The position numbers were made by a program, and so were the translations under genes. The notes beneath the pieces are model-generated. The model did no database searches. It saw only the letters and a list, made by a program, of their open reading frames with translations, and was not told the origin of the DNA. Below, piece by piece: positions 26,377 to 35,361 of a stretch of DNA of 64,000 nucleotides. Source of the stretch: Meiothermus sp. (GTDB lineage Bacteria; Deinococcota; Deinococci; Deinococcales; Thermaceae); the NCBI RefSeq assembly GCF_026004075.1, contig NZ_BPIK01000001.1, positions 2,272,041 to 2,336,040 on the forward strand, given 5' to 3'. The first letter of the stretch is position 1. Each line of letters opens with the position of its first letter.

Positions 26377-29142
26377 GTGGGTGAAGTGAGTACACTCTGG
26401 CAATCGTACCTGGAAGCCCTGCGGCCTCATCTGAGCGGGCGCGACCACCGGGGCAAAAAAGGCAGCCTGCGCTGGCTGGAAGCCGCCGTGGCCGAGCGGG
26501 GCGGGCGGGCCGGAACGGTACGCAACATTTTGTACAAAGACCTGGGGAGTCCCGAGGAGAAGCTCCGGCTCTTCGAGGTGATCGGCGATCTGTACACCGA
26601 GTCGGGGCTGGAGGCCCCTCCGCTGCCCTCGGAGCTGGCCCTCGAGTCGGCCCGGCGGGCTTTGGGGCGCGACAAACGCCGGCTCTTCCGCCGCTTCGTG
26701 CGGGCCCTGGAGCAGGGCGATAAACCCCAGATGGTGGTGGTGGGGGGCGCGGCTACCGGCAAAGGCGTCTTGCTGGCGGCGGTGGAGCGGGCCGTGCCGG
26801 GCTGTCTGATGGTGAACCTGGGGGGTGAACTGGCCCAACACCTTCACCCCCTGGCCGAAAAACTGGGGCTGGAGCTCGAGGGCATCCTCTCCCAGCTCTC
26901 CCCCACCCAGCCCTACGCGCTGCAAGCCGCCTTGCAGGACGAGCTGCGCAGCGCGCTGGCCCGGGCCCTCAATGCCTACGGGCGGCCCCTGCTTCTGCGG
27001 GCAGAAAAAGAAGGGCAGATCGGCGGCCTGAATCTGCGCGATACCCAGGGCAACCCGGTGGGGCTGGCGGCCTGGATCGAGCCGCTGCTGCGCCGCCTGA
27101 CCATTCCCTTTCTGGCCGGGCTCTCCGAGCCCCCGCCCAACCTGGCCTGGCACCCGCTCTCGGCCCCCAGCCGGGCCGAGGCCCGCCGCTACGTGAAAGA
27201 CCGCCTGCCCGACCTGCCCCCCGAGCGGGTGGAGGCGCTGGTGAACCAGGCCGGGCGCAACTTTGCCGAGCTTTCGCGGCTGGTGCTGCTGGAGGCCGCC
27301 CAGATTCATGGCAGCACCCCCACCAACCTATCCCAGGATCACACCCTGCGCCCCATTTTGCAGGCGCTGGCGGTGCTTTCGCCGGAGGCCGACCCCGGCG
27401 TTCCGGTCGCGCTTTTGGAAAAGGTGCTCGGCAAAAGGCTAGAGCACCTCTCCCAGGCCGAACGCGCCCTGCTGGCCCCCCTGGGCGAGGGCAAGGTGCG
27501 CCCCGCGCTGCGCACCCTGCTACCGGAAGTTCCCGAAAAAGAGGCGCGCAAACTGCACCTGCTGGCGCTGGACTACTTCAAGGGCGATCTGTTCCGCGAG
27601 CTTTACCACGCCCACGGGGCGCACCGGCTGGATCGGCTGCTCGAGCTCCTCTCGCGTGACCCCAGCCGGCTCTCACTGCTGCCCACCCTATGGACTGAGT
27701 CACAGGCCTGGCCCACCCTCGAGCGGGAAAAGCTCGCCATGGCAGTGGTGCGCTACCGGGCCGTGCTGGGCCAGTACGCCCACCCCGAGGCCCTGGAGGC
27801 CCTCGAGCTGCTCTTCCACTCCACCGACCCCGCGGTGCAGGCCTGGGCCCGGGTCAAGGCCGCCGAAGCCCGGGTAGACGCCGGGGATTTTCCCGCCGCC
27901 CTGCAACTGCTGCCCCCACCCGAGGCCCTCTCGGGCGAGATCGGGGCCGAGGGGCTGCTGGTCTGGGCCGCTGTGGAGCGCTGGCAGGGCGACTACGCCC
28001 AGGCCGAAGCCTATGTCCAGCAGGCCCTCTCGCTGCCCATCCAGCCCTTTTTGGCCGACCGGGTACGGCTGTGGCAGGGCCTGGTAGCCAAGGACGCGGG
28101 CCGCTTCGAGGAGGCCCTGGAAGCCCTGCGGCAGGTTGCGCACGACCCCCTCTTGGTCGGGCGGGCCCGCTACCAGTCGGGCGACCTGCTCCTGCGCATT
28201 GGACGGGTCTACGAGGCCGAGGCCCAGATGCGGCAGGGCCTCGAGGCCCTGGAGTCCTCGGGGGCGCCGCCCGAGGAGGTGGCCCGGGTGCGGGCCCGCT
28301 TTGGTACGGCCCTGCGGCGCATCGGCAACTTTGCCGAGGCGGAAAAATACCTGTATCAGTCTATTCGCGAGGCTTCCGACGAGTTCATCCGGGCCCGGGC
28401 CATGAGCGAGGCCAGCGTGCTCGAGCTGGCTCGAGGCCGCCCCCTGGAAGCCCTGGCCCTGCTGGCCGAGGCCGAGGCCTACCTGCGCGAGGTGCGCGAA
28501 CGCCCCGAGGAAGCCCACTACCGCCACCGCCGCACCCTGTACCGCATTGCCGTGGCCTACTGGGTACGGGCCAGCGGACTGCCCTACCTACCCCCCTACG
28601 TGGGAGGCCAGCAGGCCCCCCAGAGCGAAAAAATCCTGCGCGAGTTGCGCGAAGAACTCCTGACCAAGAAGCTCCCCGGCGACCGCTACATCGCCTTGGC
28701 CATTGACGTAGCCCTGAAGCTCTCCCTGCTGATGCCGGCCCCCCAGGCCGAAGCTATGATGCAGGGCTGCTTGCAGCAAAGCGACCCCTACTTCCAGGCC
28801 CAGGCCCGCCTGGGTTATGCCGAGACCCTGGCGAGGCAGGAGAAATGGGCCGAGGCGCTGGCCCAGGTGGTGCAGATTGGCGACCTGCAAGACCCAGGGG
28901 TGCAGAGCTGGAAGCTGGGCCTGGAGACCCAGGCGCTGCTGGGCTTAGGCCAGGAAGAGGCCGCCTGGAAGAAGCTCCAGGCCTGCGCAGGCCTCCCGGC
29001 CCCCTACCGCGCCCAGCTGGGCCGGGTGCTGGGCAAAATCTGGCCGACCGAGGCCCTGCGTGCGCGGCTCAACACCCAGTCGCCCTTGGCTCTGGACGAC
29101 TGTCTAGCCCTGCACCTGAGCCAGGCCGAACCCACTCATTGA
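26377..29142 (+). CDS. large P-loop/TPR protein, possible STAND-type regulator
   Basis: A 921-residue protein. Residues 1-75 are a small helical domain (RNILYKDLGSPEEKLRLFEV). Next comes an ATPase-like region with VVVGGAATGKGVLLAAVE at about 117-134, a Walker A in which the usual Ser/Thr after GK is Gly. Residues about 420-900 are TPR-like helical repeats (GDFPAALQLL, GDYAQAEAYVQQAL, GRFEEALEALRQV, GNFAEAEKYLYQSI). ATPase plus TPR resembles MalT-like signal-transducing ATPases, but I see no C-terminal DNA-binding domain. GTG at 26377 is chosen because a leaderless-type promoter lies just upstream; an in-frame TTG at 26335 lies before that promoter. The 3' end overlaps the convergent hydrolase gene by seven bases. 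Confidence 0.7.
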   Translation: MGEVSTLWQSYLEALRPHLSGRDHRGKKGSLRWLEAAVAERGGRAGTVRNILYKDLGSPEEKLRLFEVIGDLYTESGLEAPPLPSELALESARRALGRDKRRLFRRFVRALEQGDKPQMVVVGGAATGKGVLLAAVERAVPGCLMVNLGGELAQHLHPLAEKLGLELEGILSQLSPTQPYALQAALQDELRSALARALNAYGRPLLLRAEKEGQIGGLNLRDTQGNPVGLAAWIEPLLRRLTIPFLAGLSEPPPNLAWHPLSAPSRAEARRYVKDRLPDLPPERVEALVNQAGRNFAELSRLVLLEAAQIHGSTPTNLSQDHTLRPILQALAVLSPEADPGVPVALLEKVLGKRLEHLSQAERALLAPLGEGKVRPALRTLLPEVPEKEARKLHLLALDYFKGDLFRELYHAHGAHRLDRLLELLSRDPSRLSLLPTLWTESQAWPTLEREKLAMAVVRYRAVLGQYAHPEALEALELLFHSTDPAVQAWARVKAAEARVDAGDFPAALQLLPPPEALSGEIGAEGLLVWAAVERWQGDYAQAEAYVQQALSLPIQPFLADRVRLWQGLVAKDAGRFEEALEALRQVAHDPLLVGRARYQSGDLLLRIGRVYEAEAQMRQGLEALESSGAPPEEVARVRARFGTALRRIGNFAEAEKYLYQSIREASDEFIRARAMSEASVLELARGRPLEALALLAEAEAYLREVRERPEEAHYRHRRTLYRIAVAYWVRASGLPYLPPYVGGQQAPQSEKILRELREELLTKKLPGDRYIALAIDVALKLSLLMPAPQAEAMMQGCLQQSDPYFQAQARLGYAETLARQEKWAEALAQVVQIGDLQDPGVQSWKLGLETQALLGLGQEEAAWKKLQACAGLPAPYRAQLGRVLGKIWPTEALRARLNTQSPLALDDCLALHLSQAEPTH

Positions 29143-29849
29143 AGCTCGGCCAAGAAGCCCCGCAGGGCTGTGTTAAAAGCTTTGGGGTTCTCCAGGTTGC
29201 TCAGGTGCCCCGCCTCGGGCAGGATCAGCATCCGGCTATCGGGAATCTGGGTGGCCATCTGCCGAGCATCGGCGGGCGGGGTGAGGGTATCTTCCTCGCC
29301 CACCAGCACCAGGGCCGGCACCGAGATGCTGGAGAGCAGCGGCACCGAGTCGGGCCGGCGGGCCAGGGCCTCGAGGCTCTTGGCCACCCGGCTGGGGTCT
29401 GCCTCGAGCTGGGCCTGCCGTACCTGGGCCACCAGCTCGGGGCGGCGGGCATGGGTGGTAGCCCCCAGGTGCCCCTTGAGGGTGGCCTCCGGGAAGAACT
29501 GCATCCCTTCCCGGCGGATGCGCTCGGCCTGCTCCAGGCGCAGGTGAGCCCCCTCGGGGGTGTCCGGGGTGGCGCGGGTGTCGGCCAGCACCATCCCCGA
29601 GAAGCGCTCGGGCTCGAGGTTCCACAGTCTGAAAATCACGTAGCCCCCCATGGAAAGCCCCACAAACACCGCTTTCTGCCAGCCCAGGTTGTCCATCTCG
29701 ACCAGCACGTGGGCGGCTGCGCTTTCCAGGCTCTCGAACCCCAGGATGTCGGGGTAGAGAACCGGATGCCCTTTGACGACCTCGAGCTGCCCTGCCCACA
29801 TGGCCGGGCTGTAGGGAAAGGCGTGTAGAAAGACTACAGGAACCGACAT
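29136..29849 (-). CDS. alpha/beta-hydrolase
   Basis: A 237-residue hydrolase. The nucleophile elbow is VGLSMGGY with Ser66; the acid is probably Asp in GEEDTLTPP and the base His in EAGHLSNLE. The oxyanion-side motif is FLHAFPYS near the N-terminus. This pattern fits small esterases and 3-oxoadipate enol-lactonase-like enzymes, but with no pathway genes nearby the substrate is unknown. The start is supported by a leaderless-type -10 box six bases upstream. Confidence 0.85.
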   Translation of the reverse strand: MSVPVVFLHAFPYSPAMWAGQLEVVKGHPVLYPDILGFESLESAAAHVLVEMDNLGWQKAVFVGLSMGGYVIFRLWNLEPERFSGMVLADTRATPDTPEGAHLRLEQAERIRREGMQFFPEATLKGHLGATTHARRPELVAQVRQAQLEADPSRVAKSLEALARRPDSVPLLSSISVPALVLVGEEDTLTPPADARQMATQIPDSRMLILPEAGHLSNLENPKAFNTALRGFLAELQ

Positions 29850-29855
29850 ATTCTC

Positions 29856-29861
29856 AGCATA
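29856..29861 (-). promoter_or_regulatory. -10 element of the hydrolase gene, leaderless type
   Basis: TATGCT on the minus strand, six bases before the ATG at 29849. Confidence 0.5.
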
Positions 29862-29876
29862 GCCTAAAAAATAGGG

Positions 29877-31160
29877 TCAGGTTTCCCTCTCCAAAACCCT
29901 CAGGGCCGCCTGGTATAGCTTTTCCAGGTCGGTCTCGCCAGTCTCGAGCTGCCATTCGTAGGCGGCTTTGAGCATCTGGCCAAAGGCCTTCCCCGGCTTG
30001 TGGCCCCGCTCGATTAAATGGCGGCCCAGCAGCACCGGCTGTACCGGCACTGGCTGGGGCTCAAAGAACTTCCAGGACTCCTTGGGCCGCCGCTCGGCCC
30101 CATCGGCTTCGTACAGGGCTTTCAGGGCCATCAGGTGCGGGCCGGCCTGGGCCTGGAACCTGCGGATGGCCGCAGGGGTGGGCTTGGTAAAGACCGGCAC
30201 CATGTGCAAAGCGGTGGTCACCACCAGCTCGTCCCGCAGATGGTTGGGCAGGCGCAGGTCGCGGGCGATGCGGGGTATCAGCGCGGCCCCCACCCGCTCG
30301 TGCCCATAAAAGCTATACCAGCCCTCGGGCCTCCAGCGCGCGGTGTCTTTTTTGCCGATGTCGTGCAGCAGGGCGTGCCAGCGGTACGGCGGCGGCGCCC
30401 GATCCACCACCTGCAGCACATGGGTTAGCACATCCCCCTCGGGGTGCCAGCGGGGGTTTTGTAAGAGCAGGTGGGTATCTTCAAACTCGGGAATCAGGCG
30501 TTGCAGAATTTCCAGGTCGTAGAGGTAGCGCAGAAAGCGGCTGGGGGTGCCGTTCTGAAAGGCTTTGTCGAACTCCGCACTCACCCGCTCAACAGCCACG
30601 TGCGAGAGCACCTCCGGGGCTGCTTCCCGCGCAGCTTGCAGGGTTTTGGGCTCGATCTGGAAGCCGTAGCGCGCCGCAAAGCGGCCCGCCCGGATCACCC
30701 GCAGGTAGTCTTCCCGGAAGCGCTGGGCCGGGTCGCCCACCGCCCGCAAGACGCCGGCCTCGAGGTCCTGCTGTCCGCCGTAGGGGTCTATCACCCGCCC
30801 CGAGGCATCCATGGCGATGGCCCCGATGGTGAAGTCGCGCCGGGCCAGGTCTTCCTCGATGCGCTGCCCCCAGGCCACCTTGGCCCTGCGCCCATAGGTC
30901 TCCACATCGCGGCGAAAGGTGGTGACCTCGTAGGGGTGGTGGTCAATCAGGATGGTGACCGTACCGTGCTCGAGGCCGGTAGGGATGGCCCCCAGGCCCT
31001 GGGCTTTAGCCAGACGCATCACCTCCTCCGGGGGCGCCGAGGTGGCAAAGTCCAGGTCTTCGGGCGTCTGGCCCAGCAGAATGTCGCGCACCGCCCCGCC
31101 CACCAGGTAGAGATCGGGCAGGAAGGAAAGTTGTTGCAGAACTTGGCGGTAGTCCATCAT
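29877..31160 (-). CDS. CCA tRNA nucleotidyltransferase-type protein with HD domain
   Basis: A 427-residue protein. The polymerase-beta-like head has LVGGAVRDILLG and EDLDFATSA with the metal-binding Asp pair, then RRDFTIGAIAMD. A neck and body follow (FREDYLRVIRAGRFAARYGF), then an HD phosphohydrolase domain (LLHDIGKKDTARW, with His after it in YGHE). The family adds or repairs the 3' CCA of tRNAs. Some bacteria, including Deinococcus and Aquifex, split CC- and A-addition between two such enzymes, so this could be a full CCA enzyme, a CC-adding or an A-adding enzyme. Two ATG codons are adjacent at the start; the first is listed. Confidence 0.87.
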   Translation of the reverse strand: MMDYRQVLQQLSFLPDLYLVGGAVRDILLGQTPEDLDFATSAPPEEVMRLAKAQGLGAIPTGLEHGTVTILIDHHPYEVTTFRRDVETYGRRAKVAWGQRIEEDLARRDFTIGAIAMDASGRVIDPYGGQQDLEAGVLRAVGDPAQRFREDYLRVIRAGRFAARYGFQIEPKTLQAAREAAPEVLSHVAVERVSAEFDKAFQNGTPSRFLRYLYDLEILQRLIPEFEDTHLLLQNPRWHPEGDVLTHVLQVVDRAPPPYRWHALLHDIGKKDTARWRPEGWYSFYGHERVGAALIPRIARDLRLPNHLRDELVVTTALHMVPVFTKPTPAAIRRFQAQAGPHLMALKALYEADGAERRPKESWKFFEPQPVPVQPVLLGRHLIERGHKPGKAFGQMLKAAYEWQLETGETDLEKLYQAALRVLERET

Positions 31161-31207
31161 GGCAGGCAGGCAACCAAAGTCTAGAGGTTAGCACTCGCAG
31201 AGCCAAA

Positions 31208-31315
31208 TGCCTAGCGCGCGTTGGTTTGAACGAAACCACCACACCGGCTTATCAAATCGCCCAGGCGTTCAACCTCCAGATCAAAGTTGGGGTAGTGTCT
31301 GGCAGGGAGTCCTAG
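31208..31315 (+). pseudogene. possible gene remnant between two minus-strand genes
   Basis: In the 159-base gap a plus-strand frame ending at TAG 31313-31315 reads RVGLNETTTPAYQIAQAFNL and continues IKVGVVSGRES. The amphipathic pattern looks protein-like and recalls the core strand-helix of glycosidase barrels, but there is no start codon with a ribosome binding site. Very short, so chance is a real alternative. Confidence 0.2.
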
Positions 31316-31319
31316 CCAG

Positions 31320-32102
31320 CTACGACCATCCCGCCAACAAATCGTCTACCGGCATGGCCGGGAAAGAACCCCGCAGCCCGCCCAGCACGAAGGTCTCTTC
31401 TTCCAGCAGACCCGGCCAGTCCAGCAGCACCTGAGAAAAGTTCTCCTCGGGCCCGGCCTGCGAAGCATGGGCCAGTACCGCCGCCCGGATGGTCGGAGCC
31501 AGGGGGCGCACGTCCACCCGCACCGCCACCGAGCAGGGCGAAACCCCATAGCGCTCGGGGTCGAACCTGGTCTGGGCCACCCGCTCTTTGGTGCGTACCG
31601 GAAAAAAGAGGCGCTTGGGCGGTTCGGGCATCACATTACCGGCCCGCCAGAAGGCCCCCAGGGTGGCCCGGTGGAGGTGGATGTGGTCGGCATGGCCGTA
31701 GTAGCCCTGGGGGTCGAACCCAATGACCACCTGGGGCTTTAGCTGGGCCATATACCCCAGCAGGACATCCTCGATCTGCTGCAGGTTCTGGTGCATGAAG
31801 CCCCTGGGGTTAGCCTGGGCGACCTCGAGCGGATACCCCGAGTCCTGGTAGCCCAGAAAGATGGGGGGACGCAGGCCCAGAGTGGTGCAGGCGGCCTCGA
31901 GCTCCTTTTCACGCAGCTTGCCCAGGGCCTCACCCTTGGGATATAGCGAAGCATCGAGGGCCGGATGCCGGATCCGGCCCTGCTCCCCGCGCGTGGCGCA
32001 GATCAGGTAAACTTCGTGCCCCAAAGCCGCATACTTAGCTAAGGTTCCGGCGCAGAAAAACGACTCGTCGTCGGGGTGGGCGAAGATGGCGAGTAGGCGC
32101 AT
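31320..32102 (-). CDS. LmbE/PIG-L family deacetylase
   Basis: A 260-residue zinc hydrolase. The metal and catalytic residues are in AHPDDESFF (His9, Asp11, Asp12) near the N-terminus and in YGHADHIHLHRA. The family removes N-acetyl groups from GlcNAc-linked substrates; in bacillithiol makers the BshB enzyme belongs here, and Deinococcota do make bacillithiol, but nothing nearby proves that role. The start is fixed by the conserved N-terminus and by a leaderless-type -10. It is divergent from the defence island and marks its left edge. Confidence 0.85.
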   Translation of the reverse strand: MRLLAIFAHPDDESFFCAGTLAKYAALGHEVYLICATRGEQGRIRHPALDASLYPKGEALGKLREKELEAACTTLGLRPPIFLGYQDSGYPLEVAQANPRGFMHQNLQQIEDVLLGYMAQLKPQVVIGFDPQGYYGHADHIHLHRATLGAFWRAGNVMPEPPKRLFFPVRTKERVAQTRFDPERYGVSPCSVAVRVDVRPLAPTIRAAVLAHASQAGPEENFSQVLLDWPGLLEEETFVLGGLRGSFPAMPVDDLLAGWS

Positions 32103-32111
32103 ACAGGGCCT

Positions 32112-32161
32112 AGTCTAACCGGTTATGCGCACCCACCTTATCGCTTTTTTGCTCATAGAAT
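32112..32161. promoter_or_regulatory. divergent promoters at the left edge of the defence island
   Basis: TAGACT (minus strand, 32112-32117) lies nine bases before the deacetylase ATG. TAGAAT (plus strand, 32156-32161) lies six bases before the DUF499 ATG. Between them the perfect palindrome TAACCGGTTA (32116-32125) touches the minus-strand -10. Both genes appear to make leaderless mRNAs. Confidence 0.5.
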
Positions 32162-32167
32162 AGCAGC

Positions 32168-35100
32168 ATGAAGGCCTATAATCACCTGGGTCAAGCTCTC
32201 AAACTGTATGCAGATGCATTAAAGCCTTTTTTCTTACAAGCGCTCAAGCAAGCACACGGTGAGGGGCGGGGCTGGGTTGAAGCTTACCTGGGTTCTTTGA
32301 GTGAGAACCGGCGTGGGCTGGTACTCGAGGAGATGAAGCGTGGCAAAACCGCCGAGGAGACGCTCGACCTCAATCACTTCAAAGACATTTTGTTGGGCCA
32401 GCGGGAGGTTTTCCGGGGTGTTTTAGGCCGGAACTACAACCGAGCCGTCACCTGGGCCGACGAGATTAGCGAGGTACGCAACGACTGGGCACACCAAAAG
32501 GAACTCCTCGAAGACGATGTCAACCGAGCCCTGGATAGCATGGCCCGGCTGCTCCGAATCATCGGCGCGGAAGAGACTGCCCAACAGGTACGAAAGCTGA
32601 TGGCGCGTGAGCTGCCCAAGGCACCTCAGGGTAGCCTCCCTCCCTGGTGGCAGTTGGCTGAGCCCGATGAGGTCATCCGTCGGGGGGACTTCGACGAGAA
32701 CACCTTTGCAGCGAAGCTCGACGACGTGGTGGCCGGGCGGGCGCCGGCTGAGTACCGCCATGCCGAGCTTTTCTTCAAGAAAACCTACCTAACCCAAGAA
32801 CTCGCTACCATCCTGAAAGACACCTTGCGGCGGCTTTCAGGGCTGGGTGGGGAGGCTGTAACACAGCTCCGCACCCCTTTTGGTGGCGGCAAAACCCACA
32901 CCCTCATTGCGCTATATCACCTGGTCAAGGCGTACAGCGAGCTCTTGGATCTTCCCGAGGTACAGAGCCTGTTGCAAGAAGCCGGGCTCAGAGACATGCC
33001 CAAAGCCCGGGTGGCCGTGCTGGTAGGCACTGAACTCTCAGCCCAGGGGCGCAAGATAGAAGGTTTGCACCTGCACACCCTGTGGGGCGAGCTGGCCTAC
33101 CAGCTTGGGGGTCGAAACGGCTACGAAAAGCTACAGGCTGCCGACGAAAACCGAAGCCCTCCCGGTAAGCAGGCTTTACGCGAGCTGCTGGAGGCTTACA
33201 GCCCGGTTCTCATTCTGATTGACGAGCTACTGGTCTATCAGGTCAAGGCCGCCTCGGTTGCGCTAGGCCATACCAACCTACAAGCCCAGACCTTCGCTTT
33301 CTTACAGGAGCTTAGCGAGGTGGTAGGAGGCTTGCCCAACGCTGCGCTCATCACCACCTTCCCCGAGTCGCACCTCGAGTACTACGACCACCAGGAAGCA
33401 CCCCAGGTCTTTGCCCGGCTGGAGAAAATCTTCGGGCGGGTACAGGCAGTGCGAATGCCGGTGCAGGGTGAGGAAATCTTCGAGGTACTGAGGCGACGCC
33501 TGTTCGAGCGGATTGACGGAGAGGCAGCCAAGCATGTGGTAGCGGCCTACATGAAAACCTACGATGCCTACCGCAACGAACTCCCCAGCGAGGTACGCAG
33601 CGGCGAGTACGGCCGCAAGATGCTCAAGGCCTTCCCCTTCCATCCCACACTGGTGGAGGTGCTCTACGAGCGCTGGGGCACCCTCCAGACCTTCCAAAAA
33701 ACCCGTGGCGTACTGCGTCTACTGGCTCGGGTTGTTGAGACCGACTACCTAAGCCCCACCGCCCGGCCTCTGATTGGGCTTGGAGATGCAACCCTGGGGG
33801 ACGCCGACCTGAGGGCCACCATAACCAGCGTGCTGGGTGAGGCCAACTGGGAGTCGGTTCTGGCCTCGGACATCGTCCCTCCCGAGGGGAAGGCCCATCT
33901 GCTCGACCGCGAGCTAGGGGGCGAGTATGCCCGTCATCGGCTGGGTCAATCACTAGCCACCGCAATTTTTATGTACTCCCACTCCGGCGGGGCCCAGCAA
34001 GGGGCCACCCGTCCCCAGCTTAACCTGGCCCTGGCCTACCCCGAGGGGATTACCCCTCTTCTGGTAGGGGATGCGCTGGACAATCTAAAGGGACGGCTTT
34101 ATTACCTTTATGCCAACGGGAGCTGGAGTTTCAAAGCCCAGCCCAACCTGAACGCCGTACTGGCCGACCGCATGGCCCAGGTCAAGGCAGAAGCGCTGGA
34201 GACCCTCCTCCAGAGCCAGGTAGAGAAGGTAGCGGGGTCAGGGCCGTTCAAGGTCTTTGTTTGGCCGCAGAGCCACCGCGAGGTGCCTGACTCGTCCCAG
34301 CTCAAGCTTGTGCTGCTTGGACCCGAAGCTCCCCACGACGACGAAGAAGCCCTGAAACGGCTTTATCACATCATCCAGGACAATCACGCCTCGGGGCCAC
34401 GGATCAACAAAAACACCACACTCTACCTTGCTCTTGCCAAAACCCCCTATCTGCGGGCCCAGGAAGCAGCCCGCAAACTGCTGGCACTCGAAGATATTCA
34501 GTCCGACCGGGGCCTGGTGCTCTCGGAAGAGCAGAAGGCTGAACTCACCCGGCTGTTGAAAGAGGCCCGTGAAGCCCTACCGGTGTTGCTCAAGAGCAGC
34601 TATACAGGCATGCTGGAACCCCAAGACGCCAAAGGCTCCTACCGATTCTTCGACCTCACCGCCTACGCCCGTACCCAGCCTACGCTCCAGGCCGCCGTAA
34701 CCGAGGTGTTGAGAGCCGAGGAGCTGCTGCTGAACAAGCTTGACCCGGCCTATTTGGTGCATGGTCCCTGGGGCTTATGGCCTCAGGATGAACCCTATCT
34801 GAACCTGCGCGAGTTGCGCGAGTACTTCCTGCGCCTGCCCCAACTGCCATTTTTGGAGCAAGACGAGGTGCTGAAGAATGCCATCCTCCAGGGCATCCGC
34901 ATCCACCTGTTCGAGCTGGGGGTGAAGGGAAACGATGGGTTCACCCAGGTCTGGGATGCCAGTCGGCCTCCTGGGACAGAGCAGGTTTTCTTTGGCGAGG
35001 CCTATGTGCTGGCCCGACCTGGCAAACTACCGCGCCCAGGATCAGAGCCTGGGCATTCTACAGATACCAACGAGAACGAAGATTTAGATCAAGACGAGCC

Positions 35101-35359
35101 CGTATCGCCTCCCAATAATGGCTCGGACAAGAAGACTGTTAAAACCAAGGTAAGGGTGACCCTCGAGCAGCTCGAGCTTTCGCGCATCCCTACACTGGTG
35201 GACTTGGCCAAGAGTTTGCGCGATGCTGGGGGCACGGTGCAGCTCCGGGTGGAAATCGAGGCCACCAGTCCAAAAGGGCTTGACGAGGGTGTGCTCAACA
35301 CCTCGGCAAAAGAAATTCTCGACCAGCACGGTCTTAAGTACGAGTGGCACGAGGAATAG
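32168..35359 (+). CDS. DUF499 AAA+-type ATPase with N-terminal Swt1-like HEPN region
   Basis: A 1063-residue protein. Residues 1-145 are helical and contain EVRNDWAHQ, i.e. Arg104-x4-His109, the RX4-6H motif of HEPN domains, in the context of Swt1-like HEPN regions. The DUF499 ATPase follows: Walker A TPFGGGKTHT (Gly239-Thr243), Walker B VLILIDELL (Asp352-Glu353). The C-terminus (about 990-1063) has a charged linker and a small alpha/beta domain. DUF499 ATPases occur beside DUF1156 methyltransferases and SNF2 helicases in predicted defence clusters. The gene has a leaderless-type promoter and is followed two bases later by the helicase gene. Biochemical role unknown; ATP-driven DNA engagement is inferred. 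Confidence 0.85.
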   Translation: MKAYNHLGQALKLYADALKPFFLQALKQAHGEGRGWVEAYLGSLSENRRGLVLEEMKRGKTAEETLDLNHFKDILLGQREVFRGVLGRNYNRAVTWADEISEVRNDWAHQKELLEDDVNRALDSMARLLRIIGAEETAQQVRKLMARELPKAPQGSLPPWWQLAEPDEVIRRGDFDENTFAAKLDDVVAGRAPAEYRHAELFFKKTYLTQELATILKDTLRRLSGLGGEAVTQLRTPFGGGKTHTLIALYHLVKAYSELLDLPEVQSLLQEAGLRDMPKARVAVLVGTELSAQGRKIEGLHLHTLWGELAYQLGGRNGYEKLQAADENRSPPGKQALRELLEAYSPVLILIDELLVYQVKAASVALGHTNLQAQTFAFLQELSEVVGGLPNAALITTFPESHLEYYDHQEAPQVFARLEKIFGRVQAVRMPVQGEEIFEVLRRRLFERIDGEAAKHVVAAYMKTYDAYRNELPSEVRSGEYGRKMLKAFPFHPTLVEVLYERWGTLQTFQKTRGVLRLLARVVETDYLSPTARPLIGLGDATLGDADLRATITSVLGEANWESVLASDIVPPEGKAHLLDRELGGEYARHRLGQSLATAIFMYSHSGGAQQGATRPQLNLALAYPEGITPLLVGDALDNLKGRLYYLYANGSWSFKAQPNLNAVLADRMAQVKAEALETLLQSQVEKVAGSGPFKVFVWPQSHREVPDSSQLKLVLLGPEAPHDDEEALKRLYHIIQDNHASGPRINKNTTLYLALAKTPYLRAQEAARKLLALEDIQSDRGLVLSEEQKAELTRLLKEAREALPVLLKSSYTGMLEPQDAKGSYRFFDLTAYARTQPTLQAAVTEVLRAEELLLNKLDPAYLVHGPWGLWPQDEPYLNLRELREYFLRLPQLPFLEQDEVLKNAILQGIRIHLFELGVKGNDGFTQVWDASRPPGTEQVFFGEAYVLARPGKLPRPGSEPGHSTDTNENEDLDQDEPVSPPNNGSDKKTVKTKVRVTLEQLELSRIPTLVDLAKSLRDAGGTVQLRVEIEATSPKGLDEGVLNTSAKEILDQHGLKYEWHEE

Positions 35360-35361
35360 CC

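Noticed and set aside
28071-28706. 211-codon plus-strand frame inside the TPR protein gene
   Set aside because: It is an alternate frame of extreme Gly/Arg/Pro composition, an artefact of GC-rich codons.
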